A stretch of DNA of 5,405 nt from Myxococcales bacterium (GTDB lineage: Bacteria; Myxococcota_A; Polyangia; Polyangiales; Houyiibacteriaceae). The notes beneath the pieces are model-generated. The model saw only the letters and a list, made by a program, of their open reading frames with translations, was not told where the DNA came from and did no database searches. The stretch spans positions 1,315,245 through 1,320,649 of the forward strand of contig CP070650.1 in assembly GCA_020354595.1 (NCBI GenBank). The letters run 5' to 3'. This document shows positions 1-5,405 of this stretch, piece after piece (the stretch's first letter is position 1; the number at the start of each line of letters is the position of its first letter). The translations under genes and the position numbers were made by a program.

Positions 1-667
1 GGATGTCCCGGTGCTTGGTGAAATCGAGGTAGTAGTCGAGGACGACGTTGTCCGCGCGAAGCGGGTCGATCTCGAGCTTGTACTGGTTGTGCTTGCCGAA
101 GGCATGGCCCTGGAAGACGAAACGCGCACGGCGAATGCGGAAGTTGTTCGTGAGCTCGCTCGGCTCGTCGGCTTCCTTCGGCCCGACCTCACCGCTCAGG
201 ACCGTCCAAAGGAACTGGACGCGGACACGAATCCGGAGCTGGAAGTCGTCATCGGCGCTGTTGATCTCGACGCCTTTGCCGGGCCTGAACTTGATGTCCC
301 CACGGTCGACGACGTGGTCGCCCATCATCTCGGTTTCGCCCTCGGGAACCAGCTTTTCGCCCGGCACCCGCTCCTCGGCCTCGGCCTCTTGGTCTGTCTC
401 AACCTCGGGGTCGTACTCGCGGGTCTTGGCTTCAGGGGGTGGAACCACGATAACGGGAGTGCCGCCCTCCGTCTCCGCCTCTTGGATGGCTTCCTCGACC
501 GCCCCTTGCTGCTCCTGCGGCAGGCTTTCGATGACCCCGTCGACGGTGGGCTCCTTCCCTGCCGACTCGACGGGTTTCGAGGGGTCCTCTTCGGCTCGAG
601 CGCCAGCGGCGAGGCTCATCGCGAATGCCGCGACGAGAGCGTGACAAATGATGCGGGAACGTGTCAT
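1..667 (-). CDS. Phosphate-selective porin OprO/OprP family (Porin_O_P), 3' end beyond window
   Basis: An outer-membrane beta-barrel channel of the OprO/OprP family, probably passing phosphate or polyphosphate into the periplasm. The frame is open from the ATG at 667 to the left edge, giving 222 codons and no stop, so the C-terminal part is missing. Residues 1-25 form a signal peptide: basic MTRSR, a hydrophobic core, and a likely cleavage after AGARA. Residues 26 to about 100 are a strongly acidic, Pro/Gln-containing linker (23 D/E against 5 K/R). The barrel begins near residue 125, with strand-like pieces such as FQLRIRVRVQFLW, FRIRRARFVFQG, YKLEID and VVLDYYLDF, which resemble the first strands of Porin_O_P proteins. 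It sits 27 nt after phoR on the same strand, which supports a Pho-regulon role. No Shine-Dalgarno sequence precedes the ATG. The family is fairly sure. The anion specificity is inferred from context, because the constriction-loop residues are not in view. Confidence 0.85.
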   Translation of the reverse strand, partial: MTRSRIICHALVAAFAMSLAAGARAEEDPSKPVESAGKEPTVDGVIESLPQEQQGAVEEAIQEAETEGGTPVIVVPPPEAKTREYDPEVETDQEAEAEERVPGEKLVPEGETEMMGDHVVDRGDIKFRPGKGVEINSADDDFQLRIRVRVQFLWTVLSGEVGPKEADEPSELTNNFRIRRARFVFQGHAFGKHNQYKLEIDPLRADNVVLDYYLDFTKHRDI

Positions 668-670
668 TGG

Positions 671-687
671 GCCGCGTGTTACGCGGC
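671..687. repeat. Perfect 7-bp inverted repeat between phoR and porin start
   Basis: GCCGCGT and ACGCGGC are perfect inverted arms around a 3-nt loop. On the minus strand the repeat ends 3 nt before the porin ATG, where a ribosome-binding site would be expected. It has no T-tract, so it does not look like a classical intrinsic terminator. It could form a very stable hairpin that limits translation of the porin from phoR read-through transcripts, or it could be a protein-binding site. The repeat is seen directly; its role is inferred. Confidence 0.6.
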
Positions 688-689
688 GA

Positions 690-711
690 ATGTGTCAGGC
701 TCGTGACACAT
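690..711. repeat. Perfect 8-bp inverted repeat spanning the phoR stop codon
   Basis: ATGTGTCA (690-697) and TGACACAT (704-711) are perfect inverted arms with a 6-nt loop. The phoR stop codon (695-697) lies in one arm. A third half-site, TGTGTC at 713-718, forms a second palindrome with the middle arm (GACACA-TC-TGTGTC, 705-718), so two hairpins could compete for the shared arm. No poly-T tract follows on either strand. It may be an operator, or an RNA hairpin attenuating read-through from phoR into the porin. Confidence 0.55.
692..709 (-). promoter_or_regulatory. Candidate Pho box upstream of the porin
   Basis: On the minus strand this reads GTGTCAC-GAGC-CTGACAC, two 7-nt direct repeats separated by 4 nt. 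That is the 7-4-7 architecture (11-nt period) of enterobacterial Pho boxes, whose repeats are CTGTCAT or CTGTCAC. The right half differs from CTGTCAC at one position and the left half at one or two. It ends 24 nt before the porin ATG and overlaps the last codons of phoR. A weak -10-like TAACAC (681-676) begins 10 nt downstream, a spacing typical of PhoB-activated promoters. The same bases also form the inverted repeat at 690-711, so a different regulator is possible. Confidence 0.4.
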
Positions 712-2095
712 CTGTGTCGCTCTTGGGGCTATCAGCCCGAGCGACACGAAGCTGGAATCGGGTCCAGCCCCCGCCGCTATCGACCGTGATCTGCCCTCCG
801 ATCTTGGCGACTAGATGCTTCACGATCGATAGCCCGAGGCCGGTCCCTCCGAGCTCGCGGGAGCGCCCGGCGTCCACCCGGTAGACCCGTTCGAACACGC
901 GCTCGAGGTGTCTGGGCGCAATGCCGGGACCCGAGTTCGCGACCTCGATCACGACCTCTCCATTCTGGGGTGCCACCTCGATTCGCACCTCGCCATCCTC
1001 TGGCGTGTACTTGATGGCATTGTCGACCAGGTTGACCAGGACCTGCTCGAGCGCTCGCTCCTCAGCGGCGACAGGAGGCGCCTCTTGAAGCCCGACGGAG
1101 GTGACCGTCAGCCCCTTCGCGTTTGACTGGGCTTCCAAACCCCGGAGGACCTCGTCGATGAGGGCGCCCGCCAATACCGGCTCCAGCCGGAGCTCGAGCT
1201 CGTCCCCCTCGAAGCGGCTAAGGTCGGCGAGGTCATCAACCAGGGCTTGCAAGCGCTTCGTGTGACGAAGGATGACGTCGATGAAACCCCGCGCCGAATC
1301 GGGATCCTCGATGGCGCCCTCGCGCAGCGTTTCCGCAAACCCGCGTATTGCAGTGAGTGGGGTGCGAAGCTCGTGCCCCGCGTTGGCGACGAAGTCCCTG
1401 CGCACGCGATCGGCGACACGCTCCGCGGTCACATCGTGAAACACGGTCACCACGCCCTGCTGGTTTCGAAGTGGTGAGACCGACGCGCGAAGGACGCGTC
1501 CGGGGGCGGCTCCGTCGACAGAGAGCTCCAATTGCTTGGGAAGCCCGAGCTGCGCGTCTTCGATCGCCTGGCGCAGATCTGGATGCCGAATGGCCTCCGT
1601 TGCGGTCTTTCCTTCGGCGCTGAATCCGACGAGCTCGGTGAGGACCTCGTTGGTCAGTGTGACCCGTCCGTCGGCATCGGTGACCATGACTGCCTCAGTC
1701 ATGGCGTCCAGAATCGTCCGCAGCCGGTCCTCACGCCGATGCTTCTTCTCTTCACTGACGGATAGGCGCTCCGCTAGCGCGTCGATCGCCCGTGCCAAAT
1801 CCGGGATCTGCCCCGGACGTCGAATCCGAGCCCGATCTCCGTATCTTCGTTCCGTCAACCCTTCGACGAGCCGTTGCAAACGGCGCGTGTCGAGGACGTC
1901 GCGAAACGAAAGGGTCCAGCCCGCGAACGCCCCCAGGGCGACCCCGCCGAGGATGAGCGCCCAGTCCGGCGCGTTCGGGGCGATGGTCTGCCGGAACGCA
2001 TACAGGAGCCCAAACGCGAGGGCGATTGCGCCACCGAGCAGTGTGTACCGTCGGATCACTGCCCAAGGATACGCGGGGCTGCCGCCACTGACCAA
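695..2095 (-). CDS. phoR: Phosphate regulon sensor histidine kinase PhoR
   Basis: Inner-membrane sensor kinase that phosphorylates, and probably dephosphorylates, PhoB. Numbering from the TTG at 2095 gives 466 residues. There are two membrane segments, about 14-34 and 45-62, with only a short loop between them, so there is no real periplasmic sensor domain, as in E. coli PhoR. A HAMP-like linker (about 65-120) leads to a PAS domain (about 123-225). The HisKA motif HELRTPLT carries the phospho-acceptor His241. The ATPase domain shows an N box (NLVDNAIKYTP, 355-365), a G1 box NSGPGI (387-392, Asn where Asp is usual), an F-box-like ERVFERVYRVD and a G2 box GGTGLGLSIVKHL (416-428). The start is unresolved. 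TTG at 2095 is 1 nt after the phoB stop. GTG at 2059 would begin VIRRYTLLGG just before the first membrane helix and looks at least as good. Neither has a clear ribosome-binding site. Tight linkage to phoB indicates one operon. Confidence 0.93.
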   Translation of the reverse strand: MVSGGSPAYPWAVIRRYTLLGGAIALAFGLLYAFRQTIAPNAPDWALILGGVALGAFAGWTLSFRDVLDTRRLQRLVEGLTERRYGDRARIRRPGQIPDLARAIDALAERLSVSEEKKHRREDRLRTILDAMTEAVMVTDADGRVTLTNEVLTELVGFSAEGKTATEAIRHPDLRQAIEDAQLGLPKQLELSVDGAAPGRVLRASVSPLRNQQGVVTVFHDVTAERVADRVRRDFVANAGHELRTPLTAIRGFAETLREGAIEDPDSARGFIDVILRHTKRLQALVDDLADLSRFEGDELELRLEPVLAGALIDEVLRGLEAQSNAKGLTVTSVGLQEAPPVAAEERALEQVLVNLVDNAIKYTPEDGEVRIEVAPQNGEVVIEVANSGPGIAPRHLERVFERVYRVDAGRSRELGGTGLGLSIVKHLVAKIGGQITVDSGGGWTRFQLRVARADSPKSDTDVSRA

Positions 2096-2096
2096 C

Positions 2097-2786
2097 CTAG
2101 GACTTCAGCGCCCGGTACCCGACACCGCGGACGGTCTCGATGTGCTTGGCGCCCGCGCCGAGCTTCTCGCGAAGTCGCTTGACGTGCGTGTCGACCGTTC
2201 GGGTCTCGACGTTGGGTGAGTAGCCCCAAACCCGTTCGAGAAGTGCATCGCGTGACTGCACCCGTCCTGCGCGGCTGGCCAAATCGTGCAGTAGCCGGAA
2301 CTCCAACGCGGTCAGTAGCACCTCCTGTCCATCGACCTCGACTCGATGGGCCGGAACGTCGATGACCAAATCGCCGAGTGCGATGGCCTGCGGGCCTTCG
2401 GATTCGAAGGCAGCGGAGGTGCGCCGAAGGATGGCTTCCACTCTCAGGACCAGCTCGCGCGGGCTGAAAGGCTTCGGCACGTAGTCGTCGGCGCCGACCT
2501 CGAAGCCGACGACCCGATCCACTTCGTCGCTCCTTGCCGTGAGCATGATGACCGGGAGACGAACCGTCTGCGGGCTCCGCCGTAAGCGTCGGCACACCTC
2601 GGTCCCGGAGATGTCGGGCAACATGACGTCGAGCACCACGAGGTCCGGCTGGCTTCGCTGGATCTCGGCGAGGGCGGTGCTGCCGTCATGCGAGACGGTC
2701 ACCTCGTGGCCAGCGCCTCGCAGGTTGACGGCGACCAACTCGGCCAAGTCTGGTTCATCCTCGACGACTAGGATTCGCGAACCCAT
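2097..2786 (-). CDS. phoB: Phosphate regulon response regulator PhoB (OmpR/PhoB family)
   Basis: Cytoplasmic transcription factor of 229 residues, the usual family length. The receiver domain (about 3-120) has the acidic pair E9/D10, the phospho-acceptor D53 in VVLDVMLPD, switch residue T83 in MLTAR and K105 in YVPKPF. The C-terminal winged helix (about 135-229) includes LTALEFRLL, a recognition helix in RTVDTHVKRLREKLG and the closing ETVRGVGYRA, all typical of the OmpR/PhoB subfamily. It opens a phoB-phoR(-porin) operon and is transcribed away from the DUF47-pit pair, so PhoB rather than another OmpR-type regulator is well supported. The ATG at 2786 has a good ribosome-binding site (AGGAGA). 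A Pho-box-like repeat lies 30 nt upstream, suggesting autoregulation. Confidence 0.94.
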   Translation of the reverse strand: MGSRILVVEDEPDLAELVAVNLRGAGHEVTVSHDGSTALAEIQRSQPDLVVLDVMLPDISGTEVCRRLRRSPQTVRLPVIMLTARSDEVDRVVGFEVGADDYVPKPFSPRELVLRVEAILRRTSAAFESEGPQAIALGDLVIDVPAHRVEVDGQEVLLTALEFRLLHDLASRAGRVQSRDALLERVWGYSPNVETRTVDTHVKRLREKLGAGAKHIETVRGVGYRALKS

Positions 2787-2788
2787 GT

Positions 2789-2794
2789 TCTCCT
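2789..2794 (-). promoter_or_regulatory. Ribosome-binding site of phoB
   Basis: AGGAGA on the minus strand lies 2 nt before the ATG at 2786 (AGGAGAACATG). The core AGGAG is 3 nt from the start, which is close but usable. It is the clearest Shine-Dalgarno sequence in the window and supports this start for phoB. Confidence 0.6.
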
Positions 2795-2816
2795 GCCCGA
2801 AATCTGCTCACCCCGT

Positions 2817-2834
2817 GTGACGAACCTGTGACGG
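2817..2834 (-). promoter_or_regulatory. Candidate Pho box upstream of phoB
   Basis: On the minus strand this reads CCGTCAC-AGGT-TCGTCAC, a 7-4-7 direct repeat with an 11-nt period. Both halves contain GTCAC, the core shared with the CTGTCAC form of the Pho box. On the plus strand it appears as TGTGACG at 2816-2822 and again at 2827-2833. It lies 30 nt before the phoB ATG, much as the element at 692-709 lies 24 nt before the porin ATG. A poor -10 match, CAGATT (2806-2801), starts 10 nt after it. That would put transcription initiation at the ribosome-binding site, so the box may act from another position or serve the divergent genes. The assignment rests on repeat geometry and context. Confidence 0.45.
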
Positions 2835-2970
2835 ACGGGTTCCAAGCGAGCAACCCCGAGTCTACCCCGCGCGCTCACACAACGCTGAGAACCCCGAAAA
2901 GCAGGGGAAAATGGGGCACTCGGACGAACCGTTTGAGCCGGGTCTGCAACAATGAGAGGCTTGGCCAGCC

Positions 2971-3645
2971 ATGAGAATACCCCTTGCCAACCTGCTTGCT
3001 CGCAATCCGCTGCCGAAGGTGGGAGACCTGATGACGGAGGTCGTTCGCACCAGTGAGCGCGTACAGGACTTGCTCGACCTACTCGCAAAGGGCGACCAGG
3101 CGGGCGTCGAACGCGTCGCGAAGGAGATCAGCGTGATGGAAGGCAAGGCCGACGACGCCAAGAACGTCGCCCGCTCCAAAATGCCGGTCCGGTTGCTCAT
3201 GCCTGTCGACCGGCGGGATGTCCTGAAGCTGATCAGCGAGATCGATGCCATCGCCGACTGTGCGGAGGACGTGGGCGTGCTTCTGACGATTCGACCTCTG
3301 ACCGTATCGGAGGAGATGAAGCCATTCTTGAACCTCTTCATCGAGCGCGTTCTGGAGACGATTCAGGAGGCGGCAAAGCTGATCGACCTGATCGATGACT
3401 TGGTAGAGTCGGGGTTCGCTGGGCCACCCGCGGAACGCGTTCTCGAGCAAGCCGCGATCCTCAATCGCGCTGAGCACGAGGCGGACAAGATTCAAGATCG
3501 ATGTGCGAAAGTCCTGTTCAAGGAAGAAGACACGATGGCTCCCGCGGCGGTCTTCATGTGGACGAAGGTTCTCAACAAGATTGGCGATATGGCCAATCAT
3601 GCCGAAAACGTAGGGGATCAGTTCCGGCTTTTCGTCGCGGGCTAG
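2971..3645 (+). CDS. DUF47 family PhoU-like Pit accessory protein (TIGR00153 type)
   Basis: A 224-residue, all-helical cytoplasmic protein of the DUF47 (PhoU_div) family, distantly related to PhoU. These proteins are usually encoded just before a PiT transporter and are thought to modulate it. The opening MRIPLANLLARNPLPKV is followed by long amphipathic helices. Acidic stretches resembling the metal-binding E/DxxxD motifs of PhoU occur at EGKADDAKN (57-65), SEIDAIADCAEDVG (89-102), RAEHEADKIQD (166-176) and KIGDMANHAENVGD (203-216). No signal peptide or membrane segment is present. The ATG at 2971 is preceded by GAGAGG with an 11-nt spacer. An ATG at 2952 is out of frame. Pit begins 10 nt after its stop, so the two are almost certainly co-transcribed. 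It is not classical PhoU, which is linked to pstSCAB. Confidence 0.88.
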   Translation: MRIPLANLLARNPLPKVGDLMTEVVRTSERVQDLLDLLAKGDQAGVERVAKEISVMEGKADDAKNVARSKMPVRLLMPVDRRDVLKLISEIDAIADCAEDVGVLLTIRPLTVSEEMKPFLNLFIERVLETIQEAAKLIDLIDDLVESGFAGPPAERVLEQAAILNRAEHEADKIQDRCAKVLFKEEDTMAPAAVFMWTKVLNKIGDMANHAENVGDQFRLFVAG

Positions 3646-3655
3646 ACGCAGTCTC

Positions 3656-4903
3656 ATGGAGCTGACGACGATCGTTCTGGCCGTTGCGGCCATCGCAGGT
3701 CTCTACATGGCCTGGAACATCGGAGCCAACGCCGTCGCCAATGCGATGGGCACCTCGGTCGGCTCCGGCGCGCTGACCCTTCGCCGAGCGATCATCATCG
3801 CGGCGATCTTCGAGTTCGGGGGTGCGATGCTCGTTGGCGGGACGGTGACGAAGACGATTCGCAAGGGCATCGTCGACGTCGCGGCGTTCGGCGGAGACCC
3901 GATGGTGATCGCGATCGGCATGACCTGCTGCCTTCTCGCCGCAGCGGTGTGGCTCAACATCGCGACGTTTTCGGGTTGGCCCGTATCGACCACGCACAGC
4001 ATCGTCGGTGCTGTCGTCGGCTTCGGGTTGATCGCGGGCGGCCTCGACGCGGTGAATTGGGTGGTGATGGGCAAGATCGCGGCGAGCTGGGTGGTCTCCC
4101 CGATGATGGGCGGCTTCCTCGGCTTCCTCGGCTTCGTGTTCATCAAGCGGCGCATCTTGAACGTCGACCGGCCGTTGCTCGCACTGCGCGGCTGGGGTCC
4201 TTTCATGGTGTTTCCGATATTCGGGATCCTCGCCTTGAGTGTCCTGTTCAAGGGCCTCAAGCCGCTCAAGCTCGACCTGGCGCTGGGTCCGGCGCTGGGC
4301 ATCGCGGTGGTCGCGGGCCTCGTCGCAAGCATCGCCTCGGTGCCGTTGCTCCGACGCTTCACGAAAATCGCCTCCGAGGACAGGGACGATCACACGCATC
4401 GAGCGGAGCGAGTGTTCCTGGTGCTCCAAGTGCTGACCGCATGCTTCGTAGCCTTTGCCCACGGAAGCAACGACGTGGCCAACGCGGTCGGGCCGATGGC
4501 CGCGGTGTTTGGCGCCACATCCGGTGACCTCGGAGCGAAGGTCGCCGTGCCTCACCGCGTGCTCCTCATCGGCGCGCTCGGCATCGTCGTCGGGCTCGCG
4601 ACCTACGGCTACAAGATCATGGCGACCGTCGGAAAGAAGATCACCGAGCTCACGCCGTCGCGTGGCTTTGCCGCCGAGTTTGGGGCCGCCACGACGATCG
4701 TTCTGGCCAGCAAGCTCGGCCTCCCGGTGAGCACGACACACACGCTCGTCGGCGCGGTCATCGGTGTGGGCTTCGCGCGCGGCATCGGCGCCATCAATAC
4801 CAAGGTGGTGAGCGGGATTGTCGCCAGCTGGTTCATCACCGTTCCGTTCACCGCGATCCTCGCTGCAGTCTTCTTCGCCATTGGAAGGCTCTGGCTGCCC
4901 TGA
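3656..4903 (+). CDS. pit: PiT family inorganic phosphate transporter
   Basis: Inner-membrane, ion-coupled low-affinity phosphate transporter of the PHO4 (PF01384) family, 415 residues and mostly hydrophobic. The family's internal duplication is plain: NIGANAVANAMGTSVGS (21-37) pairs with AHGSNDVANAVGP (268-280), and GWPVSTTHSIVGA (107-119) pairs with GLPVSTTHTLVGA (355-367). A charged central loop (about 232-252, rich in D, H and R) separates the halves. E53 in IFEFGGA matches a conserved glutamate of the first repeat. The oddity is residue 26: the first GANDVANA signature has Ala where Asp is expected, while Asp273 in the second copy is intact. Pit follows DUF47 by 10 nt and has no obvious ribosome-binding site, which suggests translational coupling. 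The divergent phoBR genes fit phosphate control. Ion coupling (H+ or Na+) cannot be decided from the sequence. Confidence 0.93.
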   Translation: MELTTIVLAVAAIAGLYMAWNIGANAVANAMGTSVGSGALTLRRAIIIAAIFEFGGAMLVGGTVTKTIRKGIVDVAAFGGDPMVIAIGMTCCLLAAAVWLNIATFSGWPVSTTHSIVGAVVGFGLIAGGLDAVNWVVMGKIAASWVVSPMMGGFLGFLGFVFIKRRILNVDRPLLALRGWGPFMVFPIFGILALSVLFKGLKPLKLDLALGPALGIAVVAGLVASIASVPLLRRFTKIASEDRDDHTHRAERVFLVLQVLTACFVAFAHGSNDVANAVGPMAAVFGATSGDLGAKVAVPHRVLLIGALGIVVGLATYGYKIMATVGKKITELTPSRGFAAEFGAATTIVLASKLGLPVSTTHTLVGAVIGVGFARGIGAINTKVVSGIVASWFITVPFTAILAAVFFAIGRLWLP

Positions 4904-4939
4904 GTGGCCGCGCCGACGTCCTCGCGCTAAGCACGGCCC

Positions 4940-5405
4940 ATGGCTTTGTCCGTCGGCATCGTCGGCTTGCCCAACGTGGGCAAGTCGACTCTTTTCAATG
5001 CCCTTTCCAGCAAACAAGCGGAGGCGGCGAACTACGCGTTTTGCACGATCGACCCGAACGTGGGCATCGTCCCCGTCCCCGACCCGCGCTTCGACGAGCT
5101 GGTGGAGCTCTATCAGCCAAAGAAGGTAGTCCCAGCGACGGTCGAGTTCGTCGACATCGCGGGGCTGGTGCGTGGTGCCTCCAAAGGCGAGGGCAAGGGA
5201 AACGCGTTTCTGAGCAATATCCGCGATGCCGACGCGATCGCGCACGTCGTCCGATGCTTCGAGGACGAGAACGTCGTGCACGTCGACAACAAAATCGATC
5301 CCTTTGCGGATATCGAGACGATCGAAACCGAGCTCATCCTCAAAGACCTCGAGACGGTGCAGAAGCGCTTGGACAAGGCGGAGCGAGCCGCAAAGGGTCA
5401 GGACC
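4940..5405 (+). CDS. ychF: YchF/OLA1-type redox-regulated ATPase, 3' end beyond window
   Basis: N-terminal 155 codons of YchF, a ribosome-associated P-loop NTPase of the Obg family that prefers ATP; full-length proteins have about 363 residues. The Walker A motif is GLPNVGKST (9-17). [12 protein letters not shown] (31-42) is the switch I/G2 region typical of YchF. The G3 motif is [20 protein letters not shown] (72-91), with Leu where Ras-type GTPases have the catalytic Gln. [16 protein letters not shown] (94-109) is another YchF signature. The ATG at 4940 is the first possible start, since an in-frame TAA lies at 4928-4930. There is no clear Shine-Dalgarno sequence. It begins 36 nt after pit with no terminator between, so read-through is possible, but functionally this is a housekeeping neighbour, not part of phosphate uptake. 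Confidence 0.95.
   Translation, partial: MALSVGIVGLPNVGKSTLFNALSSKQAEAANYAFCTIDPNVGIVPVPDPRFDELVELYQPKKVVPATVEFVDIAGLVRGASKGEGKGNAFLSNIRDADAIAHVVRCFEDENVVHVDNKIDPFADIETIETELILKDLETVQKRLDKAERAAKGQD

Larger units (their letters stand above)
2787..2970. other. Divergent intergenic region between phoB and the DUF47-pit pair
   Basis: This 184-bp stretch must contain the promoters for both directions. It holds the phoB ribosome-binding site, the direct repeats at 2817-2834, an 8-bp repeat GACGAACC (2819-2826 and 2923-2930), and a weak CCCC/GGGG inverted repeat (2892-2907). I see no convincing sigma-70 -35/-10 pair on either strand. The only ribosome-binding candidate for the plus-strand gene is GAGAGG at 2954-2959, 11 nt before its ATG. 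No small gene was recognised. Confidence 0.6.

Noticed and set aside
11..706. A 231-codon open frame on the plus strand at the left end
   Set aside because: It is antisense to the porin, whose signal peptide and beta-strands are clear on the minus strand. Its sequence shows no family motif.
1536..2219. A 227-codon plus-strand frame opposite phoR
   Set aside because: It is Ser/Arg-rich with no domain and crosses the phoR-phoB junction antisense to both genes; a shadow frame.
2892..2907. CCCC/GGGG inverted repeat in the divergent intergenic region as a terminator
   Set aside because: The arms are only 4 bp with an 8-nt loop, and no T-tract follows. Neither flanking gene ends here, since both are transcribed away from it.
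2819..2930. 8-bp repeat GACGAACC at 2819-2826 and 2923-2930
   Set aside because: The copies are about 100 bp apart, share no extended similarity, and one overlaps the Pho-box-like element. Chance is sufficient.
2933..2957. TTGAGC as a -35 element for the DUF47-pit operon
   Set aside because: No acceptable -10 hexamer occurs 16-18 nt downstream; that position falls on the ribosome-binding region.
4904..4939. Terminator or promoter between pit and ychF
   Set aside because: The 36 nt are GC-rich with no stable hairpin followed by T residues and no recognisable -10 element, so nothing could be called.
3572..5281. A 569-codon open frame on the minus strand opposite DUF47's end, pit and ychF
   Set aside because: It is very rich in Arg, Asp, His and Glu, has no recognisable domain, and lies antisense to three well-identified genes. 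Long antisense frames are expected opposite GC-rich codon-biased genes.

Overview
The window reads as GC-rich, Gram-negative chromosomal DNA. An outer-membrane porin with a Sec signal peptide requires an outer membrane, and strong G/C third-position bias runs through every gene. The lineage cannot be fixed from sequence alone. The style of the PiT, DUF47 and YchF proteins would suit a deltaproteobacterial/Myxococcota-like or gammaproteobacterial organism, and I hold that loosely. No mobile elements, RNA genes, CRISPR arrays or broken genes are visible, and no stretch longer than 300 bases lacks a gene.

Layout: the minus-strand left half is a phosphate-starvation block, phoB (2786-2097), phoR (2095-695), then an OprO/OprP-type phosphate-selective porin (667 to beyond the left edge). 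The three genes are collinear with gaps of 1 and 27 nt. Across a 184-bp divergent intergenic region (2787-2970), the plus strand carries a DUF47/PhoU-like Pit accessory protein (2971-3645) and, 10 nt later, a PiT-family inorganic phosphate transporter (3656-4903). The start of ychF, a conserved housekeeping P-loop NTPase, follows at 4940 and is cut by the right edge.

Functional reading: PhoR senses phosphate status and phosphorylates PhoB. PhoB probably activates its own operon and the porin, which lets phosphate across the outer membrane. The divergent DUF47-Pit pair gives inner-membrane phosphate uptake. Two 7-4-7 direct-repeat elements resembling Pho boxes lie 30 nt upstream of phoB and 24 nt upstream of the porin, the latter overlapping the phoR stop codon. 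The first lies in the divergent region, so it could also affect DUF47-pit.

The genes belong to known families, and I do not see a wholly new system. The points most worth a second look are a D-to-A change in the first PiT signature, the overlapping regulatory and hairpin structure between phoR and the porin, the long acidic N-terminal linker of the porin, and a phosphate module without pst or canonical phoU genes nearby.
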